Below are positions 56,614 to 64,000 of a stretch of 64,000 nt of DNA, piece after piece. The stretch's first letter is position 1, and each line of letters opens with the position of its first letter. Source of the stretch: Marinomonas algarum (GTDB taxonomy: Bacteria > Pseudomonadota > Gammaproteobacteria > Pseudomonadales > Marinomonadaceae); the NCBI RefSeq assembly GCF_020532605.1, contig NZ_JAJATW010000014.1, positions 1 through 64,000 of the forward strand, read 5' to 3'. The position numbers were made by a program, and so were the translations under genes. The notes under the pieces were generated by a model. That model worked only from the letters and a program-made list of their open reading frames with translations, was not told where the DNA came from and did not search any database.

Positions 56614-58236
56614 TCACGCTTGGCCGACTAAAGCGGCGCCATCGCTACGGGGATCGGTGGCTGCATCCGCATGACCGTCCTGATGCAACACGATCGCACC
56701 GGCGTGACCCATTAGCTCATTGCGGGACTCAATCACCACTAAGTCATGACCACGGGCAACTAATTCGTCCGCTGCTACGTCAGCAAAATCCTGTTCTACT
56801 TTTAGGTTGTGGCTCACATCCCCCCATGTTCGACCCAACAACCAACGGCCTTCACTGATGGCTTGGTCCAGTGGCATCTTGTGATACACATAACGACTGA
56901 ACAGCGCAGCTTGGGTTTGTGGCTGGCCTTCACCGCCCATGGTGCCGTAACTCATACGACGACCGTCAGCCAATTCAGCAAACGCCGGGGTTAGGGTATG
57001 AAACGGTTTTAAATTCGGACCCAGTTCTTGCAAAGACCCTTTTTCCAATGAAAACGATGAACCGCGATTATTCCACACGATGCCCGTCGATGGGCTAACC
57101 ACACCGCTGCCAAATTCCCAATACAGACTCTGGATATAACTAACCATGCGGCCTTGATTGTCGCAGGCGCCCATCCAAATGGTGTCGCCATGTTTGGCTT
57201 GGTGAGGCCAAGGTTGCGCTCGTTCTAACGCAATGTCATGACACATTTTTTCCAGTTGCTCGTCGTCCAATAAAGAGGACAGTTCCAGCGCCAAACGAGA
57301 TTCATCGGTCAAATACTGGTTACGCTTGATAAACGCCTGCTTGGTACATTCAATTAACAAATGCGCCATGTCAGTGGCGGTTTTTCCCTGAGTGTAGAGT
57401 TTGTCGTACAAAGCAAGGATCAATAAGGACGCAATGCCTTGCGTTGGGGCGGGCAAGTTATACAAGGTACCCGCGCCCGTTGTCACTTGCAGTGGTTCGA
57501 CCCGCTTGGCTTGATAAGAGTGAAAATCAGCAAGACGAATAGGTGACTCTGCGCTGGCTAAGTCTTTTGCCAATCGTGCCGCAATATCACCATGATAAAA
57601 ATCGTCTAAGCCTTTTTCAGCCAACTGTTGAAGAGTATCCCCCAACGTCGGCAATCTCAGCGTGTCACCTTGCTGATAGAGACTGCCGCCTTTTAAAAAA
57701 CTCCCTGCAAACCCCTGAACATCCGCCAAATCGGTAAAGGTTTTGATGCTGGCGTCGACGTACGTTTTGGTGACATCACTGCCATTTTTTGCCCATGCAA
57801 TGGCGTCTGCCAATAAAGTTGATAAAGGAAGGTTTTGTGCATTAGACACTGCCTGCCATTCGTGACTGACGGCTAATGCTTCTTGCCATCCAGCCACGGC
57901 GCCCGCCATGGTTAAGGCGGCTTTACCGCCACGTGCTGGAATAGCGTCGTGTCCATGGTAAAAGTCCAATGTGGCTAATTCGGCGGCTTTACCCGACGCA
58001 TCAATGCCCACTGGCGCCTTGCCAGGTTCACTGATCAACCAGAAACCATCGCCACCCAGACCATTCATATGTGGGTAAACCACAGCAATAGTAGCCGCTG
58101 CCGCGACCATGGCTTCAATCGCAGTGCCACCCCGCTCAAGGATCTTTTGCCCAGCTTGTGTCGCTTTAAAATGTGGCGCTGTAAAAGCGACTTGGGGGTT
58201 GTTTAGGTCACTGTTTTGTACATTATTATTGTTCAC
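56614..58236 (-). CDS. hpxW: Gamma-glutamyltransferase-family hydrolase, probable oxamate amidohydrolase (HpxW)
   Basis: 540-aa Ntn-hydrolase of the gamma-glutamyltransferase family. The likely autocleavage/nucleophile threonine is T352 in HGDTIW. There is no signal peptide, unlike periplasmic GGT, so it acts in the cytoplasm. In Klebsiella the HpxW member hydrolyses oxamate to oxalate and ammonia in urate degradation, and here the neighbours are hpxJ- and hpxK-like genes. It starts 6 bp after the amidase stop. Glutathione hydrolysis remains an alternative. Confidence 0.82.
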   Translation of the reverse strand: MNNNNVQNSDLNNPQVAFTAPHFKATQAGQKILERGGTAIEAMVAAAATIAVVYPHMNGLGGDGFWLISEPGKAPVGIDASGKAAELATLDFYHGHDAIPARGGKAALTMAGAVAGWQEALAVSHEWQAVSNAQNLPLSTLLADAIAWAKNGSDVTKTYVDASIKTFTDLADVQGFAGSFLKGGSLYQQGDTLRLPTLGDTLQQLAEKGLDDFYHGDIAARLAKDLASAESPIRLADFHSYQAKRVEPLQVTTGAGTLYNLPAPTQGIASLLILALYDKLYTQGKTATDMAHLLIECTKQAFIKRNQYLTDESRLALELSSLLDDEQLEKMCHDIALERAQPWPHQAKHGDTIWMGACDNQGRMVSYIQSLYWEFGSGVVSPSTGIVWNNRGSSFSLEKGSLQELGPNLKPFHTLTPAFAELADGRRMSYGTMGGEGQPQTQAALFSRYVYHKMPLDQAISEGRWLLGRTWGDVSHNLKVEQDFADVAADELVARGHDLVVIESRNELMGHAGAIVLHQDGHADAATDPRSDGAALVGQA

Positions 58237-58242
58237 AGGAAA

Positions 58243-59484
58243 CTACTCCATTAGATGTTTTGCAAAGTCGATAAGAGCGAGATCACTGCCTTTTGGCCCG
58301 ACTAATGACACACCACACGGTGCGCCATCAAGGGTACAGGTCGGCAAATGCAGTTGCGGTAAACCCGCAAGACCAGCAATAGCAGTGAGATCCATTAGTT
58401 GATTTCGGTACGCGGCCAACTCGTCGCTGGTGGCATCAAATCGTGGAGACAACCCCGGTGTGGTGGGAATCATCAAGACCGCGTTGGTGAGTTTTTCTTC
58501 AATCCAGTGGGTAAAATTGTGTCGTTGTTGTTGTGCCGCTTGAATGTCTTTTGCCGTTAGGGTCTGACACCACTCAAAGCGCGCTTGAATATCAGGGGCA
58601 AAGATTGGAAGGTCGATTTTGTCGGCATTCGGTTTTTTCGCCGCTTGTGTCACTTGAAACAACCAATCACCATGTTGATGCCAAATTTCAGCTCCCTGTA
58701 AGGTACGAAACGTATCGCTGGTCTGCCACGCTTGAGCATCAATGACGATGTCCGTTTCACCTAGAAGTAAGCCTTGGGCACGCCAGTGGGCAAGCTGCTC
58801 GGTGATTTCTGAGTGATGGGCAACATGCTCTATTAAGTTGTGAGCAATCAATACCTGATCAAATGCCACTGCGGGCGCGTGTTTAAGTAGGACACCCGCG
58901 ACACGTTCGAGTGTTTCAAGGTCTCGCGTTAACCAGCCAACGGTATCAAATGACGGCGCTAACGCCACCATGTTGTCCATCGCAATCACCCCATGAGTAG
59001 GCCGTAAGCCAAATAACCCGTTGTAACTGGCGGGGACTCGAATAGAGCCTCCGGTGTCGGTGCCAAGGCCAATGTCAGCCAGCTCTTTTGCAACGGCGAT
59101 GGCGGAACCTGATGAAGACCCGCCAGGCAAACGATCGGGGGTCAGCGGGTTTTCAGGCGTACCGTAATGAATATTTTGACCGTTTAAGCTGTAAGCCAGT
59201 TCGTCTGTGATGGTTTTGCCGCAGAATTGCGCACCCGCTTGCAAAAGACTTGAAACACTTGATGCGGTTTGGTCTGGGATAGCGTGAGTTGCCAGCCACG
59301 TCGGATTGCCAGCGGAGGTCGGCAGTCCGGCTATATGAAACAAATCTTTCACCGCCAAGCGCAAGTTATCCAGAGGCATCATTGCCCTGGGTGTTTCTAT
59401 TTGCAAGGCATCACAAAATTTTAGAGGCGCTTCGCTGCGCTCTAACACATTAAGAAAGGGACTTTCTACAATGAAATGTTTCAT
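58243..59484 (-). CDS. Amidase-signature family hydrolase (HpxY/AtzE-like position)
   Basis: 413-aa amidase-signature enzyme with the Ser-cisSer-Lys triad: Lys in LAVKDLFHIAG, cis-Ser in LPGGSSSGSAIAVAKE, nucleophile in GTDTGGSIRVPASYNG. It heads the hpx-like operon. In Klebsiella an AtzE-type amidase (HpxY) occupies this place next to HpxX and HpxZ, but neither small partner is seen here and this protein is about 50 residues shorter than AtzE. It probably cleaves an amide of the oxalurate/oxamate branch. Palindromic operators cover its start. Confidence 0.82.
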   Translation of the reverse strand: MKHFIVESPFLNVLERSEAPLKFCDALQIETPRAMMPLDNLRLAVKDLFHIAGLPTSAGNPTWLATHAIPDQTASSVSSLLQAGAQFCGKTITDELAYSLNGQNIHYGTPENPLTPDRLPGGSSSGSAIAVAKELADIGLGTDTGGSIRVPASYNGLFGLRPTHGVIAMDNMVALAPSFDTVGWLTRDLETLERVAGVLLKHAPAVAFDQVLIAHNLIEHVAHHSEITEQLAHWRAQGLLLGETDIVIDAQAWQTSDTFRTLQGAEIWHQHGDWLFQVTQAAKKPNADKIDLPIFAPDIQARFEWCQTLTAKDIQAAQQQRHNFTHWIEEKLTNAVLMIPTTPGLSPRFDATSDELAAYRNQLMDLTAIAGLAGLPQLHLPTCTLDGAPCGVSLVGPKGSDLALIDFAKHLME

Positions 59485-59546
59485 ATATCCTCCGATGAAT
59501 CAGAACACATGAAACAACTGTTTCAAAACCTTGTCAACTGAAACAA
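59472..59546. promoter_or_regulatory. TGAAAC operator cluster before the amidase gene
   Basis: Three related sites: TGAAACATTTCA (minus strand) overlapping the ATG at 59484; the perfect palindrome TGAAAC-AACT-GTTTCA at 59510-59525; and a half-site TGAAACAA at 59539-59546. Further GTTTC words occur upstream of the RpiR gene (60444-60451, 60475-60480). They are good candidates for binding by the RpiR-family regulator at 59579. Confidence 0.6.
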
Positions 59547-59578
59547 GGCATTTCTGTGATTTTTTATTTTGATAATGG

Positions 59579-60397
59579 TTATGGCTCTAATTCGTCTAAC
59601 ACTTCATACAAGTGGGAAATGGCTTGAGTTTGTCGATTCGCCGACTCCCCCAGCACCCCAAAGACACGATTGCACAGCATAGAAATCAAACTCATGGGCG
59701 CCGCATAACTGTCAAACGGGCTTTCGTTACCAAGATGACACACCAGTACATGGGACACTTGCTGATTGTACACCTGACCGGTTGGGTCGGTAATCAGTAC
59801 GGTATTACGTCCCTTAAGTGCAGTCACTATTTGTTTGAACTGCCTCGTACGACGACGAAAACCAAGTAAAACAATGACCTCGTCTTCCAGAATGTCGTGT
59901 AAGTCTTCTCCCAGCGTTTGCCCTGGTTGAGGTAATAAACGTACAGAGTGTCTTACCTGTTGCAGTTGCTGACGAAAATGCAGCGCCAGTGGGTAGGCAT
60001 TGCGAAAGCCAATTAAGGTCACTCGACTGGCTTGTGCTAGCTGTTCACTGATGTCATTTAATAACTCAGGCCGTAATCCCTCAAACGTCAGGGACAGGTT
60101 TTTTAGCTCCTGTGCGGTCTGATCCAAAGAGGACCCTTGAGTAAACACAGGCACGCCACTTTCACGCAAGGCCAATTGCGCCTGCTTCGCCCCTTGTTGC
60201 GAATCGTAACCCAGTTGACGAAAAAAGCGACTCACGGTGGCTTTCGACGTATGGGTTTTCTCCGCAATTTCAGCCGATGTCTGACTGACAATCGCCAAAG
60301 GGTTTTGCTGCAGGTAATTGGCAATGGAACGCGCTGACGGAGACAGCGTTGGGTAAGTCTGCTCAATCAAAGAGAGCACATCTTGCTTTGTCGCCAC
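59579..60397 (-). CDS. MurR/RpiR family regulator (HpxU-like)
   Basis: 272-aa protein. N-terminal HTH_6 domain (TLSPSARSIANYLQQNPL, SAEIAEKTHTSKATVSRFF) and a SIS sugar-phosphate-type domain at about 120-255. Members called HpxU control purine-degradation hpx genes. It lies directly upstream of the amidase operon on the same strand, and TGAAAC/GTTTCA sites occur before both. It is likely a repressor released by a pathway metabolite. Confidence 0.82.
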   Translation of the reverse strand: MATKQDVLSLIEQTYPTLSPSARSIANYLQQNPLAIVSQTSAEIAEKTHTSKATVSRFFRQLGYDSQQGAKQAQLALRESGVPVFTQGSSLDQTAQELKNLSLTFEGLRPELLNDISEQLAQASRVTLIGFRNAYPLALHFRQQLQQVRHSVRLLPQPGQTLGEDLHDILEDEVIVLLGFRRRTRQFKQIVTALKGRNTVLITDPTGQVYNQQVSHVLVCHLGNESPFDSYAAPMSLISMLCNRVFGVLGESANRQTQAISHLYEVLDELEP

Positions 60398-60510
60398 GAA
60401 TTAACCTCAATCAAAATATAATGTGCACTAAGGTAGTCGATTCTTGTTTCACTGCCAACTGACATTGTGCTTTTTGTTTCTTAAATAGCCGTCATACTCA
60501 ATGGATGCGC

Positions 60511-61230
60511 CTAATGACGATGGCGATCTTTGGCATTTTCGCGGGCAGCGTCATATAAGTGCATTAATTCTTCGGCACTGATACCAATCACCACATCATC
60601 CGTTTCAAGTACCTTGTAGAGATCTTCTAGTTCAAAAGGTGATCCCTCTTGATGATCTTTATGCTGATTTTTCATCAAAAAAGCCGGATAACGTCGCCAA
60701 TGAAATACGTTATTCATGACCAAGGCGAGTAACAGCATAACCAGTAAATTAAGCAACAAGGGATACAGTAAAAACTCATAGCCCAAATCATGGATACTGC
60801 TGCCACCAATCACACAAGATAATGCCGTCGACCCACCCGGTGGATGCAAGCAATTAAGGTAGTGCATCACAACGACGGACACACCAACGGCCATTGCTCC
60901 AACCACAAAGGCAGCGCCAAAATATTGGTAAAAACTGATCCCGATCGCCGCAGAGATAACGTGCCCAAATACAAAAGACCAGGGTTGGGAAAATGCGCCA
61001 TGAGGCACCGCAAACAGCAGAACAACACTGGCGCCTATAGAAGACACCACCAACAGAGAATCGGGTAACGACAAGAATAAACTCGAAAAATAAAATACCC
61101 CTATCAGAGCAAGGCAAGCGGTTGAACTCGATATAACGCGTTCCGTATGCGATGTCTTGTTTGGAGTCACGCCCATAAAACCGATGGCAGTGCGGTAAAA
61201 AGAAGCCAACATGTGGAGAATCCCGTCCAT
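60511..61230 (-). CDS. HPP family membrane protein
   Basis: 239-aa integral membrane protein with four to five helices and the family motif LHPPGGSTALSCVIG, from which the HPP name derives. Roles proposed for this family include nitrite transport in some lineages. It is divergent from the LysR gene at 61340, which may control it. Confidence 0.85.
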   Translation of the reverse strand: MDGILHMLASFYRTAIGFMGVTPNKTSHTERVISSSTACLALIGVFYFSSLFLSLPDSLLVVSSIGASVVLLFAVPHGAFSQPWSFVFGHVISAAIGISFYQYFGAAFVVGAMAVGVSVVVMHYLNCLHPPGGSTALSCVIGGSSIHDLGYEFLLYPLLLNLLVMLLLALVMNNVFHWRRYPAFLMKNQHKDHQEGSPFELEDLYKVLETDDVVIGISAEELMHLYDAARENAKDRHRH

Positions 61231-61339
61231 TTAGATAAAAAGAATGACGCTGGTCAGATGGGAATTGTAGTGGTTAAAATAAGTGCATGTATAACGAATT
61301 AAAATGAGGTATTAATGCAATTATTTTGCATTTAAAAAG

Positions 61340-62191
61340 ATGGACATTGAACAAGCGAAAACGTTTTTGGAAATTCTTCACTCCGGCACCTTTGCTCGCG
61401 CGGCCGAGCGGTTGCATGTCACTCAGACCACGGTGACAGCGCGTATGCAGACACTGGAATCCGCGTTGGGTTGCGTGCTTTTCACGCGCAACCGAGCTGG
61501 CGCCAAACTGACTCGCCAAGGAGAAGCCTTTGTTAAACCGGCCCAAGCTATGCTAGAAGCATGGGAACAAGCCAAAAGCATCAGTGGACACAGCCAATTT
61601 CCGAGCTTATACCCCTTAAATGTCGGAGGAGAAATCAGCTTATGGAACCCTATTTTAATCGACTGGTTGCTGGCTTTAGAGCACGCTGTGCCTCACTGGC
61701 AGGTAAACAGTCATGTGTCGTCAACAGATGCTTTGTATTCCGCTCTCCAAAAACACGTTATCGACGCCATTATTGTCCACAGTCCGCGCTACCTTACAGG
61801 CCTAGTTGTTGAACAAATTGCAGAAGAAAAGCTGATTCACGTGGCGTCTAGCAAAGCCTTTTCTCCTGATGTCTTTATTGATTGGGGAGACGATTTTGCC
61901 CAGCAGTTTGATCGTTGTATGCCCTACAATCGCCGTACCGCAACACAATTTTCTCTAGGGCCAATGGCACTGAAGTACTTACTTGCAAAAGGGGGAAACG
62001 GCTATTTCCGCACCCGAGTTGTTGATCAACACCTCAAGGAAAATACTTTATATAAGGTGCCTAACGCCGCAGAATTCACCTATCCTATTTATCTGGTGTA
62101 TCGCAAAAATCTGCCTTTTACGGAAGAGTTTGAACAAGCCAAACGCGCTCTGCTCAGCAGTGTCCAAGCCACGTCAAAATGGACGCTTTAA
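61340..62191 (+). CDS. LysR-family transcriptional regulator
   Basis: 283-aa LysR regulator. Helix-turn-helix MDIEQAKTFLEILHSGTFARAAERLHV at 1-30 (read in pieces) and a C-terminal effector domain that is shorter than usual. It diverges from the HPP gene with a 109-bp gap, a typical regulator/target layout. Confidence 0.87.
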   Translation: MDIEQAKTFLEILHSGTFARAAERLHVTQTTVTARMQTLESALGCVLFTRNRAGAKLTRQGEAFVKPAQAMLEAWEQAKSISGHSQFPSLYPLNVGGEISLWNPILIDWLLALEHAVPHWQVNSHVSSTDALYSALQKHVIDAIIVHSPRYLTGLVVEQIAEEKLIHVASSKAFSPDVFIDWGDDFAQQFDRCMPYNRRTATQFSLGPMALKYLLAKGGNGYFRTRVVDQHLKENTLYKVPNAAEFTYPIYLVYRKNLPFTEEFEQAKRALLSSVQATSKWTL

Positions 62192-62343
62192 CCCGCGACG
62201 ACGAAAGAGTTTGACGCCTTGTCTCATACTCAAAAAAACACGCTGGGAGCGGTTGACTATCGTTACCTATCTGTCATATTACCTCGGTACGCTCATCTGA
62301 TAAAACGCATGTAAGCACTCATAGAATCACAGGAGATGATGAA

Positions 62344-62931
62344 ATGAAGATGAAAGACCAACTGGACAGCGCGCAACCTTTAAAAAAGCACAAGGTGAAG
62401 GCCAAAAAAAGCGCACTGAAAAAGAAAAAACAAGACAAAGAAAAGAACGTCATCACGTCCTCGTTAACACCGCAAGAGACTCTTGAAGCCAACTCACCGT
62501 TAAAGGTGAATCCCTCTTTAACCGGTGTGTCTGAAGAAGCGGCCCCCACACTTGAGAAGACTTTAAAAGTACGCCACACCGCGGATCAAGACACTCAGGC
62601 ACCACCAAACCGCCAGAGAGCGTCTAAAACCTTGTCGCCTATGTCGAAAGAAGAGCAATTGGTGGCCGTGAATCAAATCATTAAACGCTTACTGATTGAC
62701 GAAATTACTCAAGGCGAAGCGCTCAAAGCACTTCGCGTCGGTGTGTTAGGCATTCGCCAAGACGCTTACACCAAACTCTGTGGTGTCTCACGCAAAACAC
62801 TGTCTGAAATCGAAAACGACAAGGGCAACTACACGGCTGACATTATTAACAAGGTGTTTGCGCCTTTTGACTTAAAGGTTGGCTTGGTACCCACGTCTAG
62901 CCAGCTCATGGCGGCTATCCTCACGCACTAA
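62344..62931 (+). CDS. Helix-turn-helix protein with lysine-rich N-terminus
   Basis: 195-aa protein. Residues 1-45 are Lys-rich and low-complexity, 46-100 likely disordered, and the C-terminal 85 residues form an XRE-type helix-turn-helix ([29 protein letters not shown]). AGGAG lies 8 bases before the ATG at 62344. It ends overlapping the convergent phhB by 4 bases. The basic N-terminus may add non-specific DNA binding. The target is unknown. Confidence 0.8.
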   Translation: MKMKDQLDSAQPLKKHKVKAKKSALKKKKQDKEKNVITSSLTPQETLEANSPLKVNPSLTGVSEEAAPTLEKTLKVRHTADQDTQAPPNRQRASKTLSPMSKEEQLVAVNQIIKRLLIDEITQGEALKALRVGVLGIRQDAYTKLCGVSRKTLSEIENDKGNYTADIINKVFAPFDLKVGLVPTSSQLMAAILTH

Positions 62932-63230
62932 TTCATCTGGTTTATTGCGGCAAAGGCATCCATTTTCTTCGCAAAATCGATGTCTTTTTGGGAGACACCA
63001 GACACATCATGACTGGTTAACTGCACCTTTACCTTATTGTATACATTGAACCACTCTGGGTGATGATCTTGCTTTTCTGCATACAGCGCGCACATGCTCA
63101 TAAAACCAAACGCGTGCTGAAAGTCTTTAAACACAAAAGTTCGTGTTAACTTTTCCTCCTCAAACGTCCACTCTGTCAATGTCTGAAGCGCATCAACGAT
63201 GTCTTTTTGTGTCAATTTTTGATGTGTCAT
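62928..63230 (-). CDS. phhB: Pterin-4-alpha-carbinolamine dehydratase
   Basis: 100-aa PhhB/DCoH protein that dehydrates 4a-hydroxytetrahydrobiopterin during phenylalanine hydroxylation. The active-site motif is [15 protein letters not shown] (adjacent histidines and Pro). The length is typical (about 100-118 aa). The hydroxylase phhA is not seen in this window. Confidence 0.92.
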   Translation of the reverse strand: MTHQKLTQKDIVDALQTLTEWTFEEEKLTRTFVFKDFQHAFGFMSMCALYAEKQDHHPEWFNVYNKVKVQLTSHDVSGVSQKDIDFAKKMDAFAAINQMN

Positions 63231-63418
63231 AGTGACCTCTTAATGTGTTTTAACGACGAATAAACAGACCTTACGCTAAGGCCTTTTTCAAAAAATCTCG
63301 ATAAGAACAAACAAATGTCAAATATTCCCCTCGCTTTCAGGATTTGCTACTGCAGGAATCACGCAAATTTCGTATGATCATTTTATCTTACTCTACCCCA
63401 TCAATTTAGAAGGACTGT

Positions 63419-64000
63419 ATGGAATTTATCTGGATATTGTTTGCGTTCGTGTGTGGATTAGCGGTCAAGCTGATTAATTTGCCACCGTTAATCGGTTTTT
63501 TATTGGCCGGGTTTTTACTCAACTATGTTGGGCTAGAACCCAGCAACACACTCACTGCGTTGGCAAATATCGGTATTACTCTCATGCTGTTCAGTATTGG
63601 CCTAAAGCTCCATGTTAAAGACTTGCTCAAGCAAGAAGTGTGGGCATCTACCCTGAGCCACATGGGCATTTCCACCCTCGTTTTTGCCGGTATTGCCTTA
63701 CTGCTAGGCACATTGAGTTTGCCTTATTTCGGGGTACTCGACTTCAAAACAGCAGCCTTAGTTGGCTTTGCATTGAGTTTTTCCAGCACCGTTTGTGTTA
63801 TGAAGCTACTCGAAGAAAGCAGCGAATTAAAGACACGTCACGGACAGTTGTCGCTGGGTATCTTGGTTATGCAAGACATTGTTGCGGTCGTTTTTCTCGT
63901 TGCCGCAACAGGTAAAGTCCCCTCTATTTGGGCGTTAGGCCTGTTTGCCCTGCTGTTTCTTCGCCCGGTTATCAACAAGGTAGTAGACAAAGCCGGTCAC
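63419..64000 (+). CDS. CPA2 family cation:proton antiporter (partial, runs off the window)
   Basis: First 194 residues of a KefB/KefC-type monovalent cation:proton antiporter. Hydrophobic helices with the segments LPPLIGFLLAGFLLNYVGL, SIGLKLHVKDLL and SFSSTVCVMKLLEE are typical of CPA2. The start at 63419 follows AGAAGGACT, a good ribosome site. The C-terminal part is beyond 64000, so a TrkA-N domain cannot be checked. Confidence 0.88.
   Translation, partial: MEFIWILFAFVCGLAVKLINLPPLIGFLLAGFLLNYVGLEPSNTLTALANIGITLMLFSIGLKLHVKDLLKQEVWASTLSHMGISTLVFAGIALLLGTLSLPYFGVLDFKTAALVGFALSFSSTVCVMKLLEESSELKTRHGQLSLGILVMQDIVAVVFLVAATGKVPSIWALGLFALLFLRPVINKVVDKAGH

Noticed and set aside
56614..58236. Periplasmic gamma-glutamyltransferase for glutathione
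   Set aside because: There is no signal peptide and the gene is embedded between hpx-like genes; oxamate amidohydrolase fits better, though not proven.

Overview
The window reads as chromosome of a marine, heterotrophic, motile gammaproteobacterium, most likely an Oceanospirillales member close to Marinomonas. This is inferred from flgP/flgT, a ZapB-like coiled coil, ProQ, the efp/epmB pair, zapE, greB and ppnN, and from the mix of small-molecule uptake and catabolic operons. Genes are dense on both strands. No phage, insertion sequence, rRNA or CRISPR array was seen.

Layout. 1-9.6 kb is a nitrogen-compound uptake and catabolism locus. An amino-acid-type ABC importer with a PhyH dioxygenase is divergent from a LysR regulator, followed by a flavin monooxygenase, a Rid protein, a DUF1028 protein, an M20 deacylase and a 2-hydroxyacid dehydrogenase. 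A sigma-54 promoter precedes the LysR gene. 9.6-14.8 kb is housekeeping (DUF72, greB, mscS, esterase, dinB). 15-18.8 kb holds flgP, flgT, small envelope genes and a ProQ-domain protein. 18.8-20.1 kb holds tRNA-Tyr and an eight-gene tRNA array (Ser-Asn-Pro-His-Lys-Asn-Pro-Lys) with duplicated members and a heptamer tandem repeat beside it. 20.1-28.3 kb contains a polysaccharide deacetylase, a response regulator facing a frameshifted histidine kinase, nudC, ppnN and zapE.

28.3-33.4 kb is a DAB inorganic-carbon transporter (dabB-dabA) with a divergent LysR regulator. 33.5-36.2 kb is metNIQ, followed by efp/epmB, an RNase J-like nuclease and small housekeeping genes up to 45.3 kb. 45.5-51.7 kb has a Cache-type chemoreceptor and then a sulfide/persulfide operon: a Blh-type metallohydrolase, a DUF442-SQR fusion and a SulP transporter. 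It carries a consensus sigma-54 promoter and two upstream palindromes two helical turns apart.

52.7-60.4 kb is an hpx-like purine-nitrogen operon: amidase, oxamate-amidohydrolase-like gamma-glutamyltransferase homolog, TauE-type exporter, ureidoglycine aminotransferase and allantoate amidohydrolase. It is headed by a cluster of TGAAAC palindromes and neighboured by an RpiR-family regulator. The end carries HPP, LysR, an HTH protein, phhB and the start of a CPA2 antiporter cut by the window edge.

The most interesting signals are the two sigma-54 promoters with their operons, the FMO-Rid-DUF1028-M20 pathway of unknown substrate, the G7 tract that splits the sensor kinase, the triple hairpin between blh and sqr, and the reduced hpx operon with its operator array.
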